The notes under the pieces were generated by a model. It had not been told where the DNA came from. It saw only the letters and a program-made list of their open reading frames with translations, and made no database searches. A DNA stretch of 56,778 nucleotides from positions 1 through 56,778 of the IMG/VR virus record IMGVR_UViG_3300025892_000024; one strand, given 5' to 3'. The first letter of the stretch is position 1. Each line of letters begins with the position of its first letter. Origin of the DNA: a virus. Position numbers and translations under genes: made by a program. Positions 49,645-56,778 of the stretch are shown here, piece after piece.

Positions 49645-50508
49645 TTCTAAATTTGGCTTTTGTGTTTCAGCTACATTACATGCTTTACAACCAGTCTTTG
49701 GCACATTCCATGTCTCATGCAAAATAAATTCAATTGGTTCTTTACAATTGCATTTTTTGTCTAACTCGTAACCTCTGATAAAAGTTAAGAATTCTTGAAT
49801 TGCAAGTTTTTTGACTTTTACCCCTTCAAGGGGGGGTGTTTGGGTAAAGAAATTACAAAAAGTGAATCTACCCTCTCGCATTGAACCTAGGAAGTGGCAG
49901 TCTTCAAGGGAATAGAGTTCTATTGCCACTTTTGCATTCATCCACACGTGTTCGATGCCCTTTCTTAAAATGAAAAGCTCATTTGCTAAAACACTTGCAA
50001 TATCCTTGCGAATAACCATTACTGGCGTGTTGAAATTCCTGTATTTACGGTAAATCCCCTTTTTATCTCTATGAGCCGGCCTCTGCACATTACACCACCC
50101 CATCACATAATTTGAAGGAGCCTTCACTACCTCTGCTGTATCATAAATATCTGATACTCTAAATGGATCCATTCTTTGAAAATTGTGCTCAAGGACCTTC
50201 TTCCACGCAGGTTCTTCAACCGATTCTAAACAAGAAAAACACTTTGGGCAGAGGTCATAGGAATGGTATGTTATACCCATTTTATCTAACAGCTGACCTT
50301 TTTCCGATATTGATACAACCCCGCTTAATCCTGGGCGAAACCCAAATGTGGTAATGTCCCAGTGTGACCCCATGTCTTCTCCACACATAGTTTTGGTCGA
50401 ATCTGGATAATTTGATATGTGGTATTGTTTGTTACTTTGTAATATCCTTTTTCCGGCCTTATTTTTGAATAAGTAGGGTATTTTTTCAAACATCTCATGC
50501 AACTCCAT
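49627..50508 (-). CDS. Cys-rich protein of unknown function (293 aa), leaderless
   Basis: ATG at 50508 (Met-Glu-Leu-His) is chosen because a TATATA box lies 26-32 bases upstream; a longer frame to 50559 would run through the promoter. Cys residues occur as Cys-Pro-Lys-Cys-x3-Cys near residue 90 and as Cys-x-Cys plus Cys-x-x-Cys near the C-terminus, suggesting two metal sites. No family is recognised. It is a lone reverse gene facing the recombinase, so it may be regulatory. Confidence 0.7.
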   Translation of the reverse strand: MELHEMFEKIPYLFKNKAGKRILQSNKQYHISNYPDSTKTMCGEDMGSHWDITTFGFRPGLSGVVSISEKGQLLDKMGITYHSYDLCPKCFSCLESVEEPAWKKVLEHNFQRMDPFRVSDIYDTAEVVKAPSNYVMGWCNVQRPAHRDKKGIYRKYRNFNTPVMVIRKDIASVLANELFILRKGIEHVWMNAKVAIELYSLEDCHFLGSMREGRFTFCNFFTQTPPLEGVKVKKLAIQEFLTFIRGYELDKKCNCKEPIEFILHETWNVPKTGCKACNVAETQKPNLELRDFD

Positions 50509-50541
50509 GCAACAAGGCGCAACAAGGTGCGAACTATATAT
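50509..50541 (-). promoter_or_regulatory. TATA box and overlapping direct repeats for the 49627-50508 gene
   Basis: CTATATAT at 50534-50541 is a good archaeal TATA element. Between it and the ATG lie two direct copies of GCAACAAGG (50509-50517 and 50519-50527), 10 bases apart, that is on the same face of the helix. They overlap the expected transcription start, so a repressor bound there would block initiation. Confidence 0.55.
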
Positions 50542-50559
50542 GCGTAGTATCTGCCTCAA

Positions 50560-50846
50560 ATAATACCTTCTATGTAAATTATGCGTTTTATGTAAAGAAA
50601 TTATAATTACAATAAAAAATACATTGTATAGAGTATGTGGGTCATAAAAATAATATAAAATGCTACATTTTTTACATGAACCCTATGGCTATTGGTTGCG
50701 GTACAGGTGCTTTGTTATGAACGGGGGAGTGCCTCTTGGGTTTTATTACAAATGGGGCTAGGGAGTGGGTTCTCCATTTAGCATGGAGTGTAATTTTTAT
50801 GTCCATAATGAACAGGCTTAAAGGGATAAGTCCCATGAATTGTTTT
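50560..50846. promoter_or_regulatory. A/T-rich intergenic region upstream of the recombinase
   Basis: About 290 bases without a convincing gene. It is markedly A/T-rich at 50570-50670 and contains TATAAAA at 50654-50660, a candidate forward promoter for the recombinase operon with a long leader. Several short open frames run into the recombinase frame, but none has a strong Shine-Dalgarno. Confidence 0.45.
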
Positions 50847-51671
50847 ATGAGGGCTGTCATTTATACAAGAGTGTCTACTTCGGACCAAGCTCAAGATGGA
50901 CATTCATTGGATGAACAACACAGGCAATGCATACAATTAATTGAATTACATGGGCATGATGTTGTAAATTCTTACTATGATGTGGGTTCAGGTAGTACCT
51001 TTGAACATAGGCCGAATTATCAAACAATGGTTAACAACATGAAATCTGAATGGGATATTGTGTATGTTTGGAAGTTAGATCGTCTTAATAGAAATCTTCG
51101 GAACCAGGTTCAATTTTTCGATTCAGTGGGCAAGAATGATTGCTATGTGGCTAGTGTCACAGAGCAAGTTGATACCAGCACTCCATATGGCCGATTTATA
51201 ATGAATGTGATGTCCTCATTAGCACAAATGGAGCGTGAACAAATTAGTGAACGTGTGATTATGGGCCAGGGTGCTGCTAGAAATATTGGCCGCTATATTG
51301 GCGGTGCTCCATATGGGTACAATATCCCAGTTGAGTATGACGACAACGGTAACAGGACAAACAAAGGTCAACTAATAGTAAATGATGAAGAAGCGGCAGT
51401 AGTACGGCTTATTTTTGATAAAATATTAGAGGGTTCAACTGTCGCACAAATATGTAATTTCCTCGTTGAATCGAGTATTAGGACAAGGAAAAACAATGTA
51501 ATCTGGTCTTATGGGACTGTGACTAACATAATTAATAGGAGGCACTTATACATCTTTGGAAAAGAAAAACCAGATGAGGAATCCAAGTGGGAACCAATAT
51601 TATTTTTAACGGTTGATGAAGCTAATGATATTGAATCTCGACTTAACGGTACGATACAGGAGGAAGAGTGA
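50847..51671 (+). CDS. Serine recombinase (resolvase plus recombinase domain)
   Basis: From ATG 50847 the protein is 274 residues. Arg8 and Ser10 (Tyr-Thr-Arg-Val-Ser) are the catalytic start of the resolvase domain, followed by Leu-Asp-Arg79-Leu-x-Arg and Gln-Met-Glu-Arg-Glu. A recombinase (PF07508-type) domain follows with Gly-Ala-Pro-Tyr-Gly-Tyr. It catalyses cut-and-join of DNA through a phosphoserine link. It lacks the long C-terminal zinc-ribbon and coiled-coil region of large phage integrases, so it may be an invertase, resolvase or minimal integrase. ATG 50835 with AAAGGGA upstream is an alternative start. Confidence 0.9.
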   Translation: MRAVIYTRVSTSDQAQDGHSLDEQHRQCIQLIELHGHDVVNSYYDVGSGSTFEHRPNYQTMVNNMKSEWDIVYVWKLDRLNRNLRNQVQFFDSVGKNDCYVASVTEQVDTSTPYGRFIMNVMSSLAQMEREQISERVIMGQGAARNIGRYIGGAPYGYNIPVEYDDNGNRTNKGQLIVNDEEAAVVRLIFDKILEGSTVAQICNFLVESSIRTRKNNVIWSYGTVTNIINRRHLYIFGKEKPDEESKWEPILFLTVDEANDIESRLNGTIQEEE

Positions 51672-51853
51672 TGATTGGAACTAAGTGGCAAAATAATTAC
51701 ACAAAACAAGTTGCAAAAATATTGTCAGAACCTATTATCGGAGTGTTTGAATTACTTTATGAAGAAAGAGAAGGACTTCCTGAATATTATCAAAATTCTC
51801 ATCGATGGGCGGTGCACGAGCTAAATAGGCATTGGAGGAGAATAAATGATTGA
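51671..51853 (+). CDS. Unknown small protein (60 aa)
   Basis: ATG overlaps the recombinase stop by one base, with AGGAGGAAG as Shine-Dalgarno. Charged and aromatic (Trp, Tyr, His), no membrane segment. The tight coupling suggests a recombinase accessory factor, but no family is recognised. Confidence 0.55.
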   Translation: MIGTKWQNNYTKQVAKILSEPIIGVFELLYEEREGLPEYYQNSHRWAVHELNRHWRRIND

Positions 51854-51998
51854 AATAATTGTTGGATTACTGTTTTGTTCCTTTCTGTATTTGCTAGGCC
51901 GTGTTTTATATCCCGATTCTTCTGTTCCTCAGCCACATAAAATGTTGATTAACTATGGAGAGGCCGTTGGTATGGTGTATGGGGGGGAAGAAGAGTGA
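51846..51998 (+). CDS. Small membrane protein (50 aa)
   Basis: ATG lies within the end of the previous gene (8-base overlap) after a GGAGGAGAA site. Residues 4-20 are hydrophobic, followed by a polar, acidic tail ending in Gly-Gly-Glu-Glu-Glu. Its stop overlaps the next start (GTGA). Confidence 0.5.
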   Translation: MIEIIVGLLFCSFLYLLGRVLYPDSSVPQPHKMLINYGEAVGMVYGGEEE

Positions 51999-52231
51999 GA
52001 CACATTTCAATAATCGCAGGGGCGGTTGTTGGTTTTATTTCTTTGATATGGGCGGCTACAAGTATGAATTTTTCGGAATCGTTTGGCTTGAGTTTGATTG
52101 TAGGCACTGCCGTTGAATGGCTAGTGGCATTTTTTACAAAGAAAGATCTCGCAATTACGACAGAAGACCTTAAGCAACAAGCAATGCGAATATCTCAAAC
52201 TTTAAGAGAACTACAGGGGGAAAACAAATGA
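51995..52231 (+). CDS. Two-span membrane protein (78 aa), GTG start
   Basis: GTG overlaps the previous stop, with GGGGGGAAG upstream. Hydrophobic segments at about 4-21 and 31-46, then a charged helix (Glu/Gln/Leu) of 25 residues. No family recognised. Confidence 0.6.
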   Translation: MRHISIIAGAVVGFISLIWAATSMNFSESFGLSLIVGTAVEWLVAFFTKKDLAITTEDLKQQAMRISQTLRELQGENK

Positions 52232-52665
52232 CAGCTTTCTATGCCATCAACCTGACTCTTTTAGGCCTTGATTACAAAACTAGTTCAAATGTCAAACATG
52301 ACTTAGAAGAAAAAATAAAACAATTTGATTCATACACAGCAAAAGTAATTCTGATGCCAATGCAAGCTCTAGGTGCATGCCATGGTCCTTTTGAAACATT
52401 AGAGAAAGCACAGAAAATGGCAGCGAATGATTTGGATGAAAACGATACTGACTATTTCAAAATCAAATGGTGTTTTGTCGAATGTGAAATGAAAGATACT
52501 TTTTTTGAGTCGATTCCTATACCAACCAAGTATTATGTTTGTACAAAAAAAGCGTGTGAAGGATTTCAAAGATTCAAGGGGTCTTGCGGTTTGTGCAAAA
52601 GTAAAGGAATGGACTTAGTTCCTACCTATGAAGTGAGAGATTGGGATAGGAAAATGGGGGTATAA
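52228..52665 (+). CDS. Unknown protein with zinc-ribbon-like Cys motif (145 aa)
   Basis: ATGA overlap with the previous gene and GGGGGAAAA as Shine-Dalgarno. The N-terminal 100 residues are alpha/beta; Cys105, Cys110, Cys120 and Cys123 near the C-terminus suggest zinc binding. Function unknown. Confidence 0.6.
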   Translation: MTAFYAINLTLLGLDYKTSSNVKHDLEEKIKQFDSYTAKVILMPMQALGACHGPFETLEKAQKMAANDLDENDTDYFKIKWCFVECEMKDTFFESIPIPTKYYVCTKKACEGFQRFKGSCGLCKSKGMDLVPTYEVRDWDRKMGV

Positions 52666-52666
52666 A

Positions 52667-52846
52667 ATGTTAAACACACTGGAAAACAGATTCAAAAAAA
52701 CCTTTGCTAGAATTGGACTTTTGACAATCGGCGCTGGATTTTACATCAATAGCATTCCATTTGCAGTAATGGGGTTTGTAATCTCTGGAATTTATGGATT
52801 CGATAAATATCAAGAATGGAAAAGTGAACAGGAGAGGGAACTATGA
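52667..52846 (+). CDS. Small membrane protein (59 aa)
   Basis: Starts one base after the previous stop and overlaps the next start (ATGA). Basic N-terminus, hydrophobic segments at about 15-43, then an acidic, Lys/Glu-rich helix. No family recognised. Confidence 0.55.
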   Translation: MLNTLENRFKKTFARIGLLTIGAGFYINSIPFAVMGFVISGIYGFDKYQEWKSEQEREL

Positions 52847-53442
52847 GTGAGAAAACTACACAAGACCAAAAAGCAACAATAAAAGATAACCTGGAGTTCC
52901 AGCTTGCTTTACAAAGAGCAAATGAAGAAACCACTATCCATTACAAAGATAGGATTGAGAAGCTAACCAAAATGCATCAGCACGAATTACAAAACTTGCT
53001 GACCGCCCAGGTTTCATACAAGAAGCCGAAGTTATGGGATCGTCTTAGGGGCAAATATAAGGACATATACATTTTATTCAATAATCGAATGCCTTTGCGG
53101 TGCGGCCATTGTGGTGAAAAAACAAAAGAGGGGGTCAATGGTGGTATAGAAGAAGTATGCTTGGACTATGAAAGTGCACTAGAATTATGCGATGAGTTTT
53201 TTGAAAAATGGCGTGACTTTTCAGGATATAGTTTTGTATCGTTGAGGATTGTACACATTCAAGTCGAAAGAAAAGACAGCAGGCGAGGTGCATTTGTTAG
53301 GGATATTACTCTTGACAGGAAAGACTGGAACCCCGATGTAAAGAAAAAGACCCGTAAGGAATTACAAAAGATTACCGCAGACAAATTAGTTGTTGATTCA
53401 TTGATGTCAATGAGGCCTCGGAGAGGTCGGAATGGCCGTTGA
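52843..53442 (+). CDS. Unknown protein with coiled-coil N-terminus and Cys motif (199 aa)
   Basis: AGGAGAGGGA precedes ATG 52843. Residues about 1-60 are a charged helix, probably coiled coil. Cys-Gly-His-Cys-Gly near residue 87 could bind metal. The C-terminal third is very basic and ends in Arg-Arg-Gly-Arg-Asn-Gly-Arg, suggesting nucleic-acid contact. Overlaps the next gene by 11 bases. Confidence 0.6.
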   Translation: MSEKTTQDQKATIKDNLEFQLALQRANEETTIHYKDRIEKLTKMHQHELQNLLTAQVSYKKPKLWDRLRGKYKDIYILFNNRMPLRCGHCGEKTKEGVNGGIEEVCLDYESALELCDEFFEKWRDFSGYSFVSLRIVHIQVERKDSRRGAFVRDITLDRKDWNPDVKKKTRKELQKITADKLVVDSLMSMRPRRGRNGR

Positions 53443-53629
53443 AGTGTGTATATTATGCAATAGGCGATACCGTAAAAAGCCACAAAGTACATCAATGTCT
53501 ATTTGCTCTAAATGTAGGATGAAAGGGCCTTCGGAAGAATACCGGTGCATAGCCAATAACATAAAGGGTGTAAGGTGCGGTCACTGGAGATTAAACGGAA
53601 AAAAAACTTGTGTGTGGCACCAGGAGTGA
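53432..53629 (+). CDS. Double zinc-finger small protein (65 aa)
   Basis: Cys6-x2-Cys9 and Cys25-x2-Cys28 form one finger; Cys39, Cys49, His51, Cys60 and His63 can form a second. A basic stretch lies between the first pairs. Likely a nucleic-acid-binding or adaptor protein. It converges with the reverse gene that ends at 53630. Confidence 0.6.
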   Translation: MAVEVCILCNRRYRKKPQSTSMSICSKCRMKGPSEEYRCIANNIKGVRCGHWRLNGKKTCVWHQE

Positions 53630-53794
53630 TTAGTTTCCTTCCGCATAGATCATGCCTACATTAGCAATACTGTATCCCAAGAAAGCTAGTGCAAGACCCT
53701 TTCGACCTTCCCTTGCGTGAAAAGCAGTTACTCCTAAGTACGTGAAGGTGACTGCTAAAGTTAACTTTTGCGAACCACTAAGCTGATTGAACAT
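53630..53794 (-). CDS. Small two-span membrane protein (54 aa)
   Basis: Read on the reverse strand from ATG 53794. Hydrophobic stretches at about 11-25 and 34-50 are separated by a basic loop (Arg-Glu-Gly-Arg-Lys). It is the last gene of a reverse run of small membrane proteins. Confidence 0.5.
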   Translation of the reverse strand: MFNQLSGSQKLTLAVTFTYLGVTAFHAREGRKGLALAFLGYSIANVGMIYAEGN

Positions 53795-53798
53795 TAAA

Positions 53799-54089
53799 TC
53801 AACTCATAGACCAAAACAAACCGACAACTAGGGTTATGGCAGATTCAATCAATCGCCTGTTCCTTTTTTCTCGTGCTAGGTAAGCCGAATATGCGGTTAA
53901 TCCAGTTGCACCTAGAGTTATCGTAAACTTTTTTTTATCGACCTTTCCTGTTTGCCCTAACTTGCCGGTAGAACCTAGGTTCACTAACTGGCTTCTAATC
54001 GATGGTTCAGGTGCAGGTGGGTGTGATACGAAATTGAAATCAACATTCCCATCTCTTACTGGTATGTTTTGGACTCCAAATTCATTCAT
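53799..54089 (-). CDS. Small membrane protein with LGSTG motif (96 aa)
   Basis: ATG 54089 has AAGGTGAG upstream; GTG 54098 is an alternative. A polar, Pro-containing N-terminus leads to Leu-Gly-Ser-Thr-Gly-x-Leu-Gly and then two hydrophobic stretches around a Lys/Arg-rich loop. The motif-plus-span layout recalls the C-terminus of the 10857 protein. Confidence 0.6.
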   Translation of the reverse strand: MNEFGVQNIPVRDGNVDFNFVSHPPAPEPSIRSQLVNLGSTGKLGQTGKVDKKKFTITLGATGLTAYSAYLAREKRNRRLIESAITLVVGLFWSMS

Positions 54090-54099
54090 GAGACTCACC

Positions 54100-54477
54100 T
54101 TAGCTTTGTATTTGGTATCTTACAGGTGAGAGGGAGAAGGCACCAGCAATCCCGCCGAGTGCCAACAATGCTGCGTTCCTCTTCTGATTTTCATTTATCG
54201 TCTCGTTGCCAATCAACGACTTTTGAAGTTGAATTCCACTATACCCTAACATTGCAATTGAAGCAATACCTGTCAAAACTGCGAGTGCATTTGAAACGGG
54301 AGTTCCACTGTTAGGAAAATCAGCATGAGGCATACCGTGTTGATACACAGGAACAATTTTTCTTTCTCCGGTATCCACATCTGTAACAGTTTTGTAAAAT
54401 GATGTGCCCATTCTGCGTTCGTCACGCTTGGCTTGTCTAATTATTTCTTTTGCACGTCTCAACTTCATAACAATCAC
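54100..54477 (-). CDS. Two-span membrane protein (125 aa)
   Basis: A basic N-terminal helix (residues 4-25) is followed by a short beta region with Pro-Val-Tyr-Gln-His, then hydrophobic segments at about 61-80 and 103-118. The fourth residue Met is another possible start. No family recognised. Confidence 0.6.
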   Translation of the reverse strand: MIVMKLRRAKEIIRQAKRDERRMGTSFYKTVTDVDTGERKIVPVYQHGMPHADFPNSGTPVSNALAVLTGIASIAMLGYSGIQLQKSLIGNETINENQKRNAALLALGGIAGAFSLSPVRYQIQS

Positions 54478-54480
54478 TCA

Positions 54481-54762
54481 CTATAACTTCCCATAAACTC
54501 CGAATGCTGCCGCAACAAATACCATGAATCCTAATACAACTACCATCAAGGAATCTGCGCTCAAGTCGTTACCTGCTGTAACTATCAAAAACAATCCTAC
54601 AATGAAACATGCAATCATCTGAATGACAATCACATGTTTCATCAAAGACTTTCGAGGATTAAACCATTCATTCATCAGCGTGTATACTGACAAATCCTCT
54701 TGCTTCTGGTTATTTCCTATGCGATCTAAAATGACTCCAATATCTTCAACTTCTTCACTCAT
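54481..54762 (-). CDS. Two-span membrane protein (93 aa)
   Basis: GGTGAT precedes the ATG on the reverse strand. An acidic N-terminal half of about 40 residues, then hydrophobic segments at about 42-64 and 71-91 at the very C-terminus. No family recognised. Confidence 0.65.
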   Translation of the reverse strand: MSEEVEDIGVILDRIGNNQKQEDLSVYTLMNEWFNPRKSLMKHVIVIQMIACFIVGLFLIVTAGNDLSADSLMVVVLGFMVFVAAAFGVYGKL

Positions 54763-54766
54763 CTAA

Positions 54767-55507
54767 TCACCTTCCTGGTGGTGGCGGAGGATTATTGTTC
54801 AATGGGGGTATCGGCATCCCAACTGAGCGTGCAGTGAAGTTGACAAGCTTAGCCAATCCTCCTCCTCCCTGCTTTGCTCCCGTAGCTTCGTCTATCAAAC
54901 TACTCAATCCGGTAGACTGCGCTTTCAACTGCGCCGCTTGTCGGTGGCTTTGGATAGTTGCTTCTGAATTTGCCAGCATTTCTGCACGCAGTAAATCGGT
55001 GATTCTTGACATTTCAGTTTGAACCTCTGCAGATGTAAACTGTGCTAGTTTCTTTCCCGCCTCAGTTGTTTGTTCCAGTGCCGGCGTGATGAACATATTT
55101 TGTGCTTCATCTTGCATAACTTGAAGTTTGAAGTTTTTGAAGAAGTTTACCATTTTGTAATCAAACAAAGTGGAAAACAATTGTGTCAAAATGAGTAGTC
55201 CTTTTTCAGAAGCCAAGAACTTTGCGACAGGTGCTTGAGCTTTCAATAAATCCGATATAATGTCAACCTCTGTCGGGTTTCCACTGTAATATCCCATTTG
55301 TTGATACATCATCGACGCAGTTTGCATCGATTGTTCCGGTGAGCCCCAAGGAACATTCTGTTGCTGGCCTTGGTTCGGCCAGCCATTACTTGCTTGTGGT
55401 GCAGCATTCATGTAAACATTGTTGTAATTTGATGGTTGTTGACTTGCCATTGGTGCAGGTCCAGAATTTGCTAAAAAATCGTCCATATTTCTCTCCGCCC
55501 TTGTCAC
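54767..55507 (-). CDS. Unknown Gln/Asn/Pro-rich protein (246 aa)
   Basis: The first 85 residues are low-complexity (Gln, Asn, Ala, Pro, Met), the middle is helical (about 95-200) and the C-terminus ends in Asn-Asn-Asn-Pro-Pro-Pro-Pro-Pro-Gly-Arg. A later Met (residue 8) is an alternative start. It has the look of a scaffold or linker protein; no family recognised. It overlaps the upstream gene by 4 bases. Confidence 0.65.
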   Translation of the reverse strand: MTRAERNMDDFLANSGPAPMASQQPSNYNNVYMNAAPQASNGWPNQGQQQNVPWGSPEQSMQTASMMYQQMGYYSGNPTEVDIISDLLKAQAPVAKFLASEKGLLILTQLFSTLFDYKMVNFFKNFKLQVMQDEAQNMFITPALEQTTEAGKKLAQFTSAEVQTEMSRITDLLRAEMLANSEATIQSHRQAAQLKAQSTGLSSLIDEATGAKQGGGGLAKLVNFTARSVGMPIPPLNNNPPPPPGR

Positions 55508-56232
55508 TCCGATGTTGTTCCATCAAAAGAGGATTGCCCTTGTAATTCTTCTAGATATCGCATGTATCTGAGGTCTAGCCATATCCCGCACAGGTCAACT
55601 TCGCCTGTGCTGTGATTCTTAACTTCCATAATCTCAATCCCCTGCCCTTGGTGTTCTAAACACATCTGATAAAACGGTTCCATGGCCTCGACTAATTTTG
55701 GTTTTGATTTAGTTGTTGAGGCTTTTTTTTGTATTGGAACTAACTTAATATTTCTCTTCTTCCAAAGCCAAACCGAGTGTTGGCTTTGATTATCAATATG
55801 CTGGGCCAATTTCCACTGTGTAAGGAGCCAATAAATCATCAGCAACTCAGGGGCATATCCTGACATTAACATATATCCTGAGTCGATGTTAGATAGGGCG
55901 GTGAATGGTGCGGGTTTACCACTCAAATGATCTGTGAAAAATTGAGAAGCAAGGGTTTTCCCTCCCTCCATAGGTTTCATTGTGTCAGGGTCAAGCAAAG
56001 GGACATTGTATGCATCGGGCCCTAGCGCAGCCAACATAATGCCAGTGACGCAGCATTGCCCTTGTTCATTGAATTTGATGAAGCCATATTTTCTTGCAGG
56101 CCGTAAGAACTTTCTAGCCTTTTTGATATTTTTTTTCCGTCGCTTTATCGGGTCGGGATCTTGGTCGAAATCGAATTTCGCATTTGCGGTGTAGTCCACA
56201 TGAGGGTCCATCATCATGTAAAGCCAAGGCAT
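55504..56232 (-). CDS. Unknown soluble protein (242 aa)
   Basis: The N-terminus has Met/Trp/Tyr residues, then a Lys/Arg-rich segment (about 28-50) and an alpha/beta body with few Cys. First gene of the reverse run; an A/T-rich TATA-like patch lies about 30 bases upstream (56261-56268). No family recognised. Confidence 0.65.
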   Translation of the reverse strand: MPWLYMMMDPHVDYTANAKFDFDQDPDPIKRRKKNIKKARKFLRPARKYGFIKFNEQGQCCVTGIMLAALGPDAYNVPLLDPDTMKPMEGGKTLASQFFTDHLSGKPAPFTALSNIDSGYMLMSGYAPELLMIYWLLTQWKLAQHIDNQSQHSVWLWKKRNIKLVPIQKKASTTKSKPKLVEAMEPFYQMCLEHQGQGIEIMEVKNHSTGEVDLCGIWLDLRYMRYLEELQGQSSFDGTTSE

Positions 56233-56277
56233 TCGTCCGCATAAATCAACCGCATAGTGAAATATTAGCTGAAGCTC

Positions 56278-56285
56278 TTATATCT
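56278..56285 (+). promoter_or_regulatory. TATA box for the zinc-ribbon microprotein at 56308
   Basis: TTATATCT lies about 26 bases upstream of ATG 56308, the spacing expected of an archaeal leaderless or near-leaderless transcript. Confidence 0.45.
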
Positions 56286-56307
56286 ATTACGCTCATGGGG
56301 GTAACTG

Positions 56308-56430
56308 ATGGCCGAATGCGAATATGAAATGATGTATCCTTATTGTATCAAATCTAATGGGAAAAAATGCAAAGTTGTGTTGTTTTACTCTGATTGGGAA
56401 GAATGCCCTTTTTGCGACACTAAATCTTAG
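56308..56430 (+). CDS. Zinc-ribbon microprotein (40 aa)
   Basis: An acidic N-terminus and Cys4, Cys13, Cys21, Cys33 and Cys36 (Cys-Pro-Phe-Cys) suggest a small zinc-binding protein. A TATA box is well placed upstream. It converges with, and overlaps by 11 bases, the reverse gene ending at 56420. Confidence 0.5.
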   Translation: MAECEYEMMYPYCIKSNGKKCKVVLFYSDWEECPFCDTKS

Positions 56431-56770
56431 CTTGCATTATATCCCATACAGTAGACTCACAAGACCAATTCCTTAACGCACTAACAGGTCGCTTAATGGT
56501 TGGAATCATTTCACGTTGCAATCTTGCAAGACCTGGCTTAAATGGTTCAAATATCGGGTGTTCAGACATTCGATTTGTATTCCAATGATTTTCCCAGTTT
56601 TCATCCAACCATACATCAGCTTTGTTAGCCACCAAACCTACTACTGCCGGACGATATGTTTTTGCTTTCTTCTTCATAGATTTAGTTTCAAAACCGTAAT
56701 CTCTTGAAACAATGCATTCTACAAATCGATTGAAAGCATCAACTTGTGATGTGTCTTGAGGATTAGCCAA
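56420..56770 (-). CDS. Unknown protein (116 aa or longer, start near window edge)
   Basis: TTG at 56770 gives Met-Ala-Asn-Pro as N-terminus, reminiscent of the Met-x-Asn-Pro junctions of the giant proteins, but the frame is still open at the window edge and the gene may be longer. The body is soluble and Trp/Lys-rich with a single Cys pair. No family recognised. Confidence 0.55.
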   Translation of the reverse strand: MANPQDTSQVDAFNRFVECIVSRDYGFETKSMKKKAKTYRPAVVGLVANKADVWLDENWENHWNTNRMSEHPIFEPFKPGLARLQREMIPTIKRPVSALRNWSCESTVWDIMQAKI

Positions 56771-56778
56771 GTGTCTAT

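Noticed and set aside
1-56778. Assignment of the host to a particular archaeal group (for example a marine Thermoplasmatota lineage)
   Set aside because: The thermosome and promoters point to archaea, but nothing here discriminates between groups without a phylogeny.
1-56778. Tailed-phage interpretation
   Set aside because: No large terminase, portal, HK97-type capsid protease or tape-measure protein is recognisable; fibre-like proteins alone do not show a tail. Divergent tail genes cannot be fully excluded.

Overview
The window looks like part of the genome of an archaeal virus or virus-like element. Archaeal signs are an intact, divergent group II chaperonin (thermosome), TATA boxes about 25-30 bases upstream of start codons that lack a Shine-Dalgarno (leaderless transcripts), and GGTGAT/GAGGTG Shine-Dalgarno sites inside operons. 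Viral or mobile signs are a HerA/FtsK-type ATPase of the size and layout seen in packaging ATPases of membrane-containing viruses, a serine recombinase, many very large proteins without recognisable cellular function, families of small beta-rich paralogues, and many small membrane proteins. I see no rRNA, tRNA, terminase, portal, tail tape measure or DNA polymerase. The host cannot be fixed from the sequence.

Layout. 1-35,945 is one dense forward block. It starts with a partial membrane protein, a coiled-coil protein, an Asn/Pro-repeat fibre-like protein and a 1,012-residue protein. A set of membrane and capsid-like genes follows (7.8-10.8 kb), then five long unknown or modular proteins (10.9-22.3 kb), and two giant multidomain proteins of 2,789 and 1,107 residues. 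The block closes with the thermosome and two small genes. 35,942-36,977 (reverse) holds a ribbon-helix-helix regulator and the ATPase. 37,053-41,862 (forward) begins with a histone H1-like, membrane-anchored basic protein and continues with beta-rich and membrane proteins. 41,859-42,523 (reverse) is a second small regulator operon. 42,730-49,644 (forward) is a second run of beta-rich paralogues, membrane proteins and fibre-like proteins, plus a putative NC/H cysteine-peptidase-like protein. 49,627-50,508 (reverse) is an unknown Cys-rich protein with a leaderless promoter. 50,847-53,629 (forward) has the serine recombinase and small accessory genes. 53,630-56,770 is mostly reverse, with small membrane proteins and three soluble unknowns.

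The most unusual feature is the pair of giant proteins at 22,317-34,006. They appear to be chains of unrelated enzymes and small domains: a Cys/His-rich domain, an ADP-ribosyltransferase-like fold, guanylate kinase, a winged helix, a complete ATP-dependent DNA ligase, an N-formylglutamate-amidohydrolase-like domain and a JAMM-like metalloprotease. Almost every domain junction carries a short Asn-Pro-Pro (or Asn-Pro) motif. Several read Met-(1-2 residues)-Asn-Pro-Pro, as if each module once had its own start codon. The same motif sits near the N-terminus of the H1-like protein and at module boundaries of the 1,005-residue protein at 14,515. I infer either a polyprotein cut at NPP sites or an NPP tag that sorts cargo into the particle.

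A plausible overall picture, by inference, is an internal-membrane virion whose DNA is condensed by the H1-like membrane protein and loaded by the ATPase. Its shell would be built from duplicated beta-protein plus membrane-protein pairs, it would carry enzyme cargo on NPP-tagged giant proteins, and the encoded thermosome would fold those large products.
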